NCBI GenBank assembly: GCA_947852905.1
Contig: CANTVF010000003.1
Span: 186,001 to 250,000, forward strand
Direction: 5' to 3'
Length of the DNA: 64,000 nucleotides
Source: an uncultured Tidjanibacter sp.
GTDB lineage: Bacteria; Bacteroidota; Bacteroidia; Bacteroidales; Rikenellaceae
In this document: positions 9,796 through 18,776 of the stretch, one piece after another
Numbering within the stretch: the first letter of the stretch is position 1
Layout: each line of letters starts with the position of its first letter
Translations under genes and position numbers: made by a program
Notes under the pieces: generated by a model
Databases searched by the model: none
What the model saw: only the letters and a program-made list of their open reading frames with translations
What the model was told of the DNA's origin: nothing

Positions 9796-11967
9796 ATGAA
9801 AAGAATTTTCCTGATGGCGCTGTGTGCGCTGACGCTGGGCTTCACGGCCTTTGCGGACGAAGGCATGTGGCTTTTGCCGTACCTTCAGAAAACCAACTAT
9901 GAAGACATGAAGGCTGCCGGCCTGAAACTCAAGGCCAGCGACATCTACAACCCCGACGGGGAATCGCTCAAGGACGCCATAGTGATCTTCGGAAGCGGCT
10001 GCACGGGTGAAATCGTATCCCCGGACGGTCTTCTGTTCACCAACCACCACTGCGGATACAGCAGCATCCAGCAGCTCAGCACCACCGAACACGACTATCT
10101 CGCCAACGGTTTCTGGGCAATGAACCGCGCAGAAGAGATACCCGTTCCGGGTCTTTCGGTACAGTTCGTCCGCAAGATAGAGGACGTGACCGCGGCAGTC
10201 ACGGAGGGCATCACCGACGCCACTCCCTATGAGGAAAGTCTCGCGATGATCGAAAACCGCATCGACGAAGTTACCAAGGCATGGTCGGCCGAATATCCCG
10301 GCAAAAAGATCGTAATCAAGAGCTTCTTCGGCGGCAACCAGTATTTCCTGTTCGTAATGGAGGAATATACCGACATACGTTTCGTCGGCGCTCCGCCCAG
10401 CTCGATAGGCAAGTTCGGCGGCGATACGGACAACTGGATGTGGCCGCGCCACACCGGAGACTTCTCGGTATTCCGCGTATACGCTGCGCCGGACGGCATC
10501 ACTCCGGCCGACTACTCCGCCGAAAACGTACCCTACAAAGCCCCCGTTCACCTCACCATTTCCGCGAAGGGCTACAAGGAGGGCGACTTCACCATGATAA
10601 TGGGTTTCCCGGGCACGACCACCCGTTACATGACCACCTACGAAATCGACGAGATGCTCGATATCGCCAATCCCAACCGTATCCGTATCCGCGGCGAACG
10701 TCAGGACATATTGAAAGCCGACATGGACGCCAGCGACAAGGTACGCATACAGTACTCGGATAAATACGCCAACTCTTCGAACTACTGGAAAAATTCGATC
10801 GGCAAGAGCCAGGCCGTGCGCAAACTCGGAATCCGCGACAGCCGCAAGGAACTCGAAGACCGGTTCACCGCATGGGCTGCAGCCGATCCGTCAAGAGCTA
10901 AATACACCCGTGCGCTGCCCCTCATCGCCGAATCGAAAAGCGTGACCGCTCCTATCGAAGGCGACATGCAGATAATGTACGAAGCCGTAATGTCCAGCAT
11001 CGAAATGGCATACATAGCCGCTATCTCGACACGTGATATTCCCGAAATGAAAGCGACCGCACCCGAATCCGTTTCCGCATTCATCGCATCGCTCTACAAG
11101 GACTACAACGAATCCACCGAAAGGAAAGTGACCAAACGCATGATCGAACTCCTCATGGAGATGATGACTCCCGAAAACATGCCTTCGTTCATACAGAGCG
11201 AGGTAACGGATCGTTTCGGCGGCGACGTGCAGGCCTATGTGGACTGGTTGTATTCGACCTCGGTTTTTGCGAATGCCGATAAACTCACGGCATACGTGAA
11301 CGGAGAGAATTACAATGAAGAGGCTCTCGCCAAGGACCCGGCTACAGCGCTTTACATGTCTACGGCAGCCAAATACATGGAACTGTACCAGAAGATACAA
11401 CAGGAGAAACTCCGCTTCGCAGAGGGTCAGAAACTGCTCATCGCAGGTCTCGGCGAAATGGAACCAGATGTGAAACGTTACCCGGACGCCAACTTCACTA
11501 TCCGCCTTACCTACGGCAACGTCAAACCGTACTCTCCGGCAGACGCGGTATTCTACAATTACTTCACCACCCTCGAAGGAGTGATGGAGAAGGAGGATCC
11601 GTCCAACAACGAATTCATCGTTCCGGAGAAACTCAAGGAACTTTATATCGCGCAGGACTACGGCCGTTATGCCGACTATACCGGTCTCACCAAGAAAGAG
11701 ATCAAGGCCGGAGCAAAACACCTCAACACCTGCTTCCTCTCGACGAACGACATTACCGGCGGTAACTCCGGCAGCCCGATCATGAATGCGTACGGCCAGC
11801 TCATCGGCCTCGCTTTCGACGGCAACTGGGATGCCATGAGCGGTGACGTACTGTTCGAACACGACATGCAGCGCTGTATCAATGTGGACGTGCGTTACGT
11901 ACTCTTCGTAATCGACAAGTTCGCCGGCGCCGGCTATCTGCTCGACGAAATGACCATAGTCTGGTAA
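9796..11967 (+). CDS. S46 family dipeptidyl-peptidase (DPP7/DPP11 family; DPP7-like by specificity residue)
   Basis: GMWLLPYLQ, GEIVSPDGLLFTNHHCGYSSIQQLS, TGGNSGSPIMNAYGQLIGLAFDGNWDAMSGD. Start reassigned to ATG at 9796 with signal peptide MKRIFLMALCALTLGFTAFA. Confidence 0.94.
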   Translation: MKRIFLMALCALTLGFTAFADEGMWLLPYLQKTNYEDMKAAGLKLKASDIYNPDGESLKDAIVIFGSGCTGEIVSPDGLLFTNHHCGYSSIQQLSTTEHDYLANGFWAMNRAEEIPVPGLSVQFVRKIEDVTAAVTEGITDATPYEESLAMIENRIDEVTKAWSAEYPGKKIVIKSFFGGNQYFLFVMEEYTDIRFVGAPPSSIGKFGGDTDNWMWPRHTGDFSVFRVYAAPDGITPADYSAENVPYKAPVHLTISAKGYKEGDFTMIMGFPGTTTRYMTTYEIDEMLDIANPNRIRIRGERQDILKADMDASDKVRIQYSDKYANSSNYWKNSIGKSQAVRKLGIRDSRKELEDRFTAWAAADPSRAKYTRALPLIAESKSVTAPIEGDMQIMYEAVMSSIEMAYIAAISTRDIPEMKATAPESVSAFIASLYKDYNESTERKVTKRMIELLMEMMTPENMPSFIQSEVTDRFGGDVQAYVDWLYSTSVFANADKLTAYVNGENYNEEALAKDPATALYMSTAAKYMELYQKIQQEKLRFAEGQKLLIAGLGEMEPDVKRYPDANFTIRLTYGNVKPYSPADAVFYNYFTTLEGVMEKEDPSNNEFIVPEKLKELYIAQDYGRYADYTGLTKKEIKAGAKHLNTCFLSTNDITGGNSGSPIMNAYGQLIGLAFDGNWDAMSGDVLFEHDMQRCINVDVRYVLFVIDKFAGAGYLLDEMTIVW

Positions 11968-11987
11968 CAAACCTGAAGGTTACGTAC

Positions 11988-12025
11988 AAAGGCTGCGTTT
12001 TTTCAGAAAAAACGCAGCCTTTTTT
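11988..12025 (+). terminator. Rho-independent terminator after S46 peptidase
   Basis: AAAGGCTGCGTTTTTT-cag-AAAAAACGCAGCCTTT followed by a T run. Confidence 0.9.
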
Positions 12026-12268
12026 ATTTTACCTCCGACGTCATAAGGCCGACACAAACCAACACCAGCACACACGGAAAGCGCGCAATAACGATAATAA
12101 ACGGAACTTCCAACGCACGGCATGGCGGCATGAAGCGGAAGTGGGGCGAGAACGACCGCCTAATCCGTAACGGCACATATACACTGGTTTTCGAGAAAAT
12201 TACCTTGCGAAATATATAGTTTTGCCGAAACGATTCCAGATAACGAACATAAATCATGTAATTCTGCC

Positions 12269-12634
12269 ATGAGAAAATTTCTACCCGTTGTCCTGTGTTT
12301 ATGCTGTGCAGGCCTAACCTCCTGTTTCCGCACAAACCTCTATGTCAGCAAGGCGAGACCGGAAGATCCGAAAATCGAGGTAAGCAAGGAGCCTTTCAAC
12401 ACCCATTTTGTCGGTGGCCTCATTCCCGGCAAGAATACGACTATGACCGCCTCCGAATACGTCAACGATGCGGACAGTTACGTCGTACAGACCAGCATCG
12501 GATTTCTGAACGGTCTTATAGGAGGAGTGACATGCGGCATCTACACTCCATCGCAAACCAAATTCTATCTGCCGGCCGGCGAAATAGCCAAGAAAAAAAC
12601 TACATCCGACGAATTGGACAAAAACGACAAATAG
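12269..12634 (+). CDS. Bor/Iss-like small lipoprotein
   Basis: Lipobox LTSC; HFVGGLIPGKN...VQTSIGFLNGLIGGVTCGIYTPSQTKFY resembles the Bor family C-terminal pattern. Confidence 0.7.
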   Translation: MRKFLPVVLCLCCAGLTSCFRTNLYVSKARPEDPKIEVSKEPFNTHFVGGLIPGKNTTMTASEYVNDADSYVVQTSIGFLNGLIGGVTCGIYTPSQTKFYLPAGEIAKKKTTSDELDKNDK

Positions 12635-12635
12635 C

Positions 12636-13505
12636 ATGAGACCTACAAAAATAGCTATCATAATGCTTCTGACCGCATTGTGCACGACATCGTGTTATAC
12701 GAGACGTATTTTAATCGGAGACACTCAACCGAAAGAGCCTATGGTCGAAGTCTCTAAGGAGCATAACGCACATTTCATAGGCGGATTGGTCAAGACTGCT
12801 AAAACCGTCGCTGAAGAACACGTCGGCGACGCAGAAAACTTTGCCGTCATGACCCGTTACGGATTCGGCGACATCGTATTGTCGATGATAACGGCGGGAA
12901 TATATACTCCTACGACAACGAAATACTACATCCCGGTAAGATACATGGACGAATTCGACTATTCGTCAATCAAGCCGCGCAATTACCATAAAGACAAAGG
13001 TTTCGTTCTCGGCGTCGAGATCGGCGGCGGAACGTGGCCGGGGGCAAGAAAAAGAATAGACGATATCGACGACTACATGACGGAAATGACGCTCAATACC
13101 GCGCTGACTTTAGGTTATCGGCTGAATCCCCGCCTATACATCGGAGTCGGCGCCGATTTAAGCATAAACGCTTACCGTTCGTCGTCCTCGGCGGAAGACA
13201 TAGATGGCGGTCACTTTTTAATACAACCGTTCGCACGCCTGCGATACACTATGATCGATGCAAAAAACTCGCCTTACATAGGCATAAATGCCGGAGTACC
13301 AATGGAGTTTTATGACGACGGTTCCGAGACGGCATGGTCGGTTACACCCATGTTGGGCTACCGTTTCAGCGTAGGACGCCACCGTAACGGCGCTTTCGAC
13401 ATAGGATTGGGATATCGTATAGGAAAATTTTTCTCACGAATGTACTACAATCCATATAGACTCGACGCCCTGTTAATCAAAATCGGCTTCAGCATAGTCC
13501 TGTAA
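12636..13505 (+). CDS. Bor-like N-terminal domain fused to an outer-membrane beta-barrel-like C-terminal domain
   Basis: CTTSC lipobox; EVSKEHNAHFIGGLV...GIYTPTTTKYYIP parallels the preceding gene; C-terminal alternating strands (LGYRLNPRLYIGVGADLSIN..., PMLGYRFSVGRHRNGAFDIGLGYRIG). Confidence 0.68.
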   Translation: MRPTKIAIIMLLTALCTTSCYTRRILIGDTQPKEPMVEVSKEHNAHFIGGLVKTAKTVAEEHVGDAENFAVMTRYGFGDIVLSMITAGIYTPTTTKYYIPVRYMDEFDYSSIKPRNYHKDKGFVLGVEIGGGTWPGARKRIDDIDDYMTEMTLNTALTLGYRLNPRLYIGVGADLSINAYRSSSSAEDIDGGHFLIQPFARLRYTMIDAKNSPYIGINAGVPMEFYDDGSETAWSVTPMLGYRFSVGRHRNGAFDIGLGYRIGKFFSRMYYNPYRLDALLIKIGFSIVL

Positions 13506-13932
13506 AGAATCGCCGAACAAAATCGGGCGATCTGCCATACGGGGTATACCCGCGCTTCCGCACACCGCATTCGGAAACCGATGCGACAACATTAGCTCCA
13601 CCGGTATCCCCCTACTTTTTCAAGACAAAAGAGCGGTAAAATCCGAACTGTAAATACAAACCGAGACTGTGCACATACATGGTCTCGGTTTATGACATAT
13701 ACCGCTGTAACGTCTTCCCCGTACAGTTTTCACTACCGCCCGGCCGCGGTGCACATCCCACAGAAGACGTCTGCGATACTCTGAAAGCAACGCATACCGC
13801 AACATATCGTTCGCGAATACGGTTACCGGAACAGACGTATATACCGCGCATGGCACGCGGCCTTATCGCTACATGCCGCGTTTTACCACGGCAAGCTGTC
13901 TCAAACCGCAACGGATTTATTATCTTTGGGGT

Positions 13933-14958
13933 ATGACTGAACCCATAGATTTCGTTATAGCGTGGGTGGACGGCAGCGATCCGGCATGGAGACGCGATTT
14001 CGACCGCTGGAAAGCCCTGTATACGCCTGCGCCATATGTCGGCTCGGAGACGGCCGATCCGGGTACGGACACTTCGGAGGAACGTTACCGCGACTACGGA
14101 ATGTTGCGCTACTGGTTCCGTGCCGCCGAACGGTTCGCCCCGTGGGTAGGCAACATATACCTGCTGACATGGGGACATATACCCCAATGGCTCGACGTGT
14201 CGCACCCGAAACTCCGGGTGGTACGCCACGAAGAGTTCATCCCGGAACGATACCTGCCGACATTCAGTTCCTGCCCGATAGAACTTAACATGCACCGTAT
14301 CGGAGGATTATCCGAAAAATTCGTATATTTCAACGACGACATGTTCCTGTGCCGCCCGGTAGCGGCGGAAAGATTCTTCCGCAACGGACTGCCGTGCGAT
14401 GCGGCACGTCTGAGCGTTATCCGGGACGAACAGGTAGATCACAACAAACTGGAGTGCATGCGTATAATCAATATGCGTCACGCACGCCGGGGCGCCATAG
14501 CACGCAATGCGGGAAAATGGTTCAATCCTCGCTATACGATAAGCGACATGATAAAAACGGCAACCCTGCTGCCGTGGAGTTTCTGGCCCGGATTTCAGGA
14601 ATACCACATGCCGCAACCGTTCCTCAAAAGCACTTTCGAGCGCATGTGGCGCGAACAGCCCGACCAGCTGGCCTCCACCTGCCTGCACCGTTTCCGAACA
14701 CCGAACGACGTGTCGCAATGGCTCATGAGATACGAACAGCTCGCGTCGGGTACATTCCACCCTACGGGAATGCGTGACACGCTGCTGTGCAAGCTCTCGG
14801 ACGACAACCGGGCTATAGCCGAAGCGATAACAAGCGGACGTTATTCCATGATCTGCATAAACGACAACAACGAAATACGCGACCCGCAGGCGGCGGCGCG
14901 AACGGTACGCGATGCGTTCGACGCCCTGTTGCCCGAAAAATCGGCCTATGAACTCTGA
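13933..14958 (+). CDS. Stealth-family capsular polysaccharide phosphotransferase
   Basis: PIDFVIAWVDGSDPAW (CR1), RYRDYGMLRYWFRAAERFAPWVGNIYLLTWGHIPQWL (CR2), LSEKFVYFNDDMFL (CR3-like). Confidence 0.88.
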   Translation: MTEPIDFVIAWVDGSDPAWRRDFDRWKALYTPAPYVGSETADPGTDTSEERYRDYGMLRYWFRAAERFAPWVGNIYLLTWGHIPQWLDVSHPKLRVVRHEEFIPERYLPTFSSCPIELNMHRIGGLSEKFVYFNDDMFLCRPVAAERFFRNGLPCDAARLSVIRDEQVDHNKLECMRIINMRHARRGAIARNAGKWFNPRYTISDMIKTATLLPWSFWPGFQEYHMPQPFLKSTFERMWREQPDQLASTCLHRFRTPNDVSQWLMRYEQLASGTFHPTGMRDTLLCKLSDDNRAIAEAITSGRYSMICINDNNEIRDPQAAARTVRDAFDALLPEKSAYEL

Positions 14959-15877
14959 CATTTCCGTAGTCATACCTCTGTACAACAAGGCCGCCGAGAT
15001 AGCCTCGGCGATAGAATCGGTGCTGGCGCAGAAGAGCGCTCCGCTGGAAATAATCGTCATAAACGACGGCTCCACGGACTGTAGTCCGGATATCGTACGC
15101 GGTTATGCGTCACGCGGAGTACGCATGATAAGCCAACCCAACGGCGGAGTATCCGCCGCACGCAACAACGGAGCTCGTGCCGCACGCGGCAGATACATAG
15201 CGTTTCTGGATGCCGACGACCGCTGGCGTCCGGAATACCTCGCAAAAATCACGGAGCTGCAGAAGCTCTATCCGGATTGCGGAGCATACGCGGCGGCTTT
15301 CGACATAGCCAGCGGAGACAAGATAATCCCGAACAAACACCCCGAATGCGAAGGTATAGTGGAGGATTTCTTCCGCGAAGCCATGTCGTCGTACATATGC
15401 CAGCCGTCCGCTACGGTCATTGCGAAAGAGGCTTTGGCAGCAGTCGGCGGTTTTCCGGAAGGCATGAAGATAGGCGAAGACCTCTATCTCTGGATCAGGC
15501 TCGCCGACCGTTACAGGATATGCTTCACGCCTCAACCGCTCGTCATATACAGCCGCACGGCCTCCAACCGCTCTGTCGGCATATACACGCCCGAAAAAAC
15601 GGATTTCTCGTTCGAAGAACTCTACCGGCCTGAAGAGAACGGCTCGATGCGGAACGAATACATAGCCCGGTGTGCGATAGGGAAAGCACTGACTCTTAGC
15701 GCAAAGGGGGATACGGCGTTCGGCCTGCGCACGGAACGTTTCTTCTCGTACACGAAACTCTACAAACGCGGTTGGCACAAGCTGCACATACTCAACCGCA
15801 TCCCGCCTCGCATGCGCCCCGCCGTACATACGTTTTACAACCGGCTGGCATGGGCTATCGCCCGCAAAGGATTCTGA
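14948..15877 (+). CDS. Family 2 glycosyltransferase
   Basis: MNSDISVVIPLYNKAAEIASAIESVLAQKSAPLEIIVINDGSTDCSPDI ... AFLDADDRW. ATG at 14948 overlaps the upstream gene end. Confidence 0.93.
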   Translation: MNSDISVVIPLYNKAAEIASAIESVLAQKSAPLEIIVINDGSTDCSPDIVRGYASRGVRMISQPNGGVSAARNNGARAARGRYIAFLDADDRWRPEYLAKITELQKLYPDCGAYAAAFDIASGDKIIPNKHPECEGIVEDFFREAMSSYICQPSATVIAKEALAAVGGFPEGMKIGEDLYLWIRLADRYRICFTPQPLVIYSRTASNRSVGIYTPEKTDFSFEELYRPEENGSMRNEYIARCAIGKALTLSAKGDTAFGLRTERFFSYTKLYKRGWHKLHILNRIPPRMRPAVHTFYNRLAWAIARKGF

Positions 15878-15943
15878 TGCATACGGTTGCGCACGAAGAA
15901 ACGAAAACGCCTGCGCAACTTATCACATATAGACTAAAAAACT

Positions 15944-15951
15944 TAACTTTG
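15944..15951 (+). promoter_or_regulatory. Bacteroidetes -7 promoter element (TAnnTTTG) upstream of glnS
   Basis: TAACTTTG about 48 bp before the glnS ATG; matches the known Bacteroidetes sigma-ABfr -7 consensus. Confidence 0.5.
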
Positions 15952-15998
15952 CATAACGACCGGGACGATTCTGCGGTCGCTCTAAAACGTTTACCTGT

Positions 15999-17684
15999 AT
16001 GGCGACAATAATCGACGACACAGCTGGAAAAGAACGCCAGCTCAACTTTCTGGAAGAAATAATAGAAAACCATATAGCCGAGACGGACGGCAGGATACAG
16101 ACCCGTTTCCCACCGGAACCCAACGGTTATCTGCACATAGGACACGCCAAAAGCATATGCCTCAATTTCGGTCTGGCGGAAAAATACAACGGCAAATGCA
16201 ACCTGCGTTTCGACGACACCAATCCGGTCAAGGAGGATGTCGAATATGTGGATTCCATCAAGGAGGATATCAAATGGCTCGGATTCCAGTGGGCGGGAGA
16301 ACACTACGCTTCCGATTATTTCGAACAGCTCTACCTTTGGGCTGTAGAACTGATAAAAAAGGGTCTGGCTTATGTGGACGACCAGTCGCAGGAAGAGATA
16401 CGCCTATCGCGAGGAACGGTCACGGAGCCCGGACGTGAAAGCCCGTGGCGTAACCGTTCGGTAGAAGAAAACCTCGATCTGTTCGAGAGAATGCGCAAGG
16501 GAGAATTCGCCGACGGAGAGAAAGTATTGCGTGCCAAAATAGATATGGCGCACCCGAACATGTTGCTCCGCGACCCGATAATGTACCGCATAATCCATTC
16601 GGAACATCACCGCACGGGCGACAAATGGTGCATATATCCCATGTACGATTATGCCCACGGACAGAGCGACTCTATCGAAAAGATAACGCATTCGATATGT
16701 ACGCTCGAATTCGACGTACACCGTACTCTGTACGACTGGTTCATAGAACAACTCGGCATATTTCCCAGTCATCAGTACGAGTTCGCCCGTCTTAACCTTA
16801 CGTATACGGTCATGAGCAAACGCCGCCTGCTCCAGTTGGTAGAGAACAAGATCGTGCGCGGGTGGGACGATCCGCGCATGCCTACCATTTCGGCGTTACG
16901 GCGTAAGGGATACACCCCGGCGTCGATACGTGCTTTCGCAGACCGCGTCGGAGTGGCGAAAAGGGACAATGTGATAGACCTGTCGCTGCTCGAATTCTGC
17001 GTCAGAGAGGACCTTAACAAAATCGCCGAACGCAGAATGGCCGTGCTCGATCCGCTGAAAGTGACCATTACCAACTATCCGGAAGGCAAAACGGAAATGT
17101 TCACGGCGGTCAACAATCCGGAGGACGAAAGCGCCGGCACGAGGCAGATACCCTTCTCGCGTGAAATATACATCGAACGCAGCGACTTCATGGAAAATCC
17201 GCCTAAGAAATACTACCGTCTGTCGCCCGGCAGCGAGGTACGCCTCAGATATTCATACCTCATAAAATGCGAGGAAGCAATCAAGGACGAGCAAGGGAAC
17301 GTCATAGAACTGAAGTGTACTTACGATCCGCAATCGGGAGGCGGCTCCTCGTCTGACGGCAGACGGGTAAAAGGAGTAATCCATTGGGTATCAGCTCCTC
17401 ATGCACAGAAAGCCGAAGTAAGGCTCTATTCCAATCTGTTCGCAAAGGAGAATCCCAACGATGTCGAAGAAGGGAAAACATTCCTCGACTATCTCAATCC
17501 GGACTCTATGAAAATAATAGAAGGATTCATAGAACCGTCGCTTCAGGATGTCGCACCGGGGAGCAAGTTCCAGTTCGAACGGACCGGTTATTTCTGCGCC
17601 GATCCGGACTCGACTCCCGGACACATGGTATTCAACAGAACGGTAAGTCTGAAGGATACGTGGGCGAAAATAGCCGACAAATAA
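15999..17684 (+). CDS. glnS: Glutaminyl-tRNA synthetase
   Basis: [25 protein letters not shown] (HIGH), [18 protein letters not shown] (KMSKS-like). Confidence 0.97.
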   Translation: MATIIDDTAGKERQLNFLEEIIENHIAETDGRIQTRFPPEPNGYLHIGHAKSICLNFGLAEKYNGKCNLRFDDTNPVKEDVEYVDSIKEDIKWLGFQWAGEHYASDYFEQLYLWAVELIKKGLAYVDDQSQEEIRLSRGTVTEPGRESPWRNRSVEENLDLFERMRKGEFADGEKVLRAKIDMAHPNMLLRDPIMYRIIHSEHHRTGDKWCIYPMYDYAHGQSDSIEKITHSICTLEFDVHRTLYDWFIEQLGIFPSHQYEFARLNLTYTVMSKRRLLQLVENKIVRGWDDPRMPTISALRRKGYTPASIRAFADRVGVAKRDNVIDLSLLEFCVREDLNKIAERRMAVLDPLKVTITNYPEGKTEMFTAVNNPEDESAGTRQIPFSREIYIERSDFMENPPKKYYRLSPGSEVRLRYSYLIKCEEAIKDEQGNVIELKCTYDPQSGGGSSSDGRRVKGVIHWVSAPHAQKAEVRLYSNLFAKENPNDVEEGKTFLDYLNPDSMKIIEGFIEPSLQDVAPGSKFQFERTGYFCADPDSTPGHMVFNRTVSLKDTWAKIADK

Positions 17685-17871
17685 GTATTCCGCAAACAGC
17701 CCTGCTGCAACAAACAGGCTTAGACAATCAAGCCTTTAGACAACGCCCTGCAAAAATTCCATACGGCTTTTGCAGAGCGTATTTCAAGGAATGCGTTGTA
17801 AACTTTCCGAAGGAATGAAAAGCAACTAACAGGTTTTAGACCTCAACGGACAATTATCAATATCTCCGACC

Positions 17872-18462
17872 ATGAAAAGACATTTCCATTTATGTATCAT
17901 CGCATTATTACTGATAGCGCCTGCAATGCCGGTAATATCATTTGCAGCAAACGTACAACGCACTATTCCACAGCAAGATACAACCACAATCATATCAAAA
18001 TCCACTGACAGCCAAACCTCTGCAATCGAAAAACCTACTGCACCGACACTGTTGCACTACAACGGGAACAGTAGAAACACTACCGAAGCCAATGAAAGCC
18101 AAGACAAACTACAACCGAGCCTTTCGACATACGCTTACTGTTCGGTCCGCATAAAATCCATGAAATTATTCTCATTCGAATATGCCATAATGTTATCTTT
18201 CGATGAAAAATGGTACGATAACGAATTTCCGCTTACATCCCCGTCTGGCTATACGATAACATGCGACAGCAAAGTACAGGCATTAAACATCATGTCTCAA
18301 ATGGGTTGGGAACTGGTAGACGTTCTCATGACATGCGATTGTGAAGAATCGAGTTCCAGCCCGACAAAATACATTTTCCGCAAAAAGGTTGGCGATCTTT
18401 CACCCATCGAAAGGTGGCAATATGAGAAAAGCATGGCGTCACTTAAACAGCAAATGAAATAA
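17872..18462 (+). CDS. Hypothetical secreted protein
   Basis: Signal peptide MKRHFHLCIIALLLIAPAMPVISFA; no recognised domain. Confidence 0.6.
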   Translation: MKRHFHLCIIALLLIAPAMPVISFAANVQRTIPQQDTTTIISKSTDSQTSAIEKPTAPTLLHYNGNSRNTTEANESQDKLQPSLSTYAYCSVRIKSMKLFSFEYAIMLSFDEKWYDNEFPLTSPSGYTITCDSKVQALNIMSQMGWELVDVLMTCDCEESSSSPTKYIFRKKVGDLSPIERWQYEKSMASLKQQMK

Positions 18463-18491
18463 GTCTGCATCCAAAGGGGCAACTCACACTA

Positions 18492-18507
18492 CGTTCCACG
18501 TGGAACA
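18492..18507. promoter_or_regulatory. parS-like ParB binding site 1
   Basis: cGTTCCACGTGGAACa: 14-bp perfect palindrome matching parS consensus TGTTNCACGTGNAACA at 15/16. Confidence 0.85.
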
Positions 18508-18587
18508 TTTACATTGTGCCCCTTGTTTTTATTTCACATGGAACAAAAAAATAGTCCGGCAAATTTTGTGCAGCTTGACAACAAACC

Positions 18588-18627
18588 GATATGGGGAAGT
18601 GTTCCACGTGGAACACTTCCCCATATC
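18588..18627. promoter_or_regulatory. parS-like ParB binding site 2 embedded in a perfect 40-bp palindrome
   Basis: GATATGGGGAAGTGTTCCACGTGGAACACTTCCCCATATC is its own reverse complement; the core TGTTCCACGTGGAACA (18600-18615) is a full parS consensus match. Confidence 0.9.
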
Positions 18628-18776
18628 AATACAAGATAACCGTTCAAATTATAAGCGCACGCGGTTTCGTTCGTCAGGGACTTGCATTGCAAGTGCGCTA
18701 AATTCATTAAGGACAGAAAGCAACCTTAGAAACAACCAGATTGTGCTTACAATCGGGTGCATACAACAACCCGAAT

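Noticed and set aside
18492-18627. GTTCCACGTGGAAC palindromes as insertion-sequence terminal inverted repeats or a plain transcription terminator
   Set aside because: Sequence matches parS consensus, there is no transposase between the copies, and no T-run follows the 40-bp palindrome.
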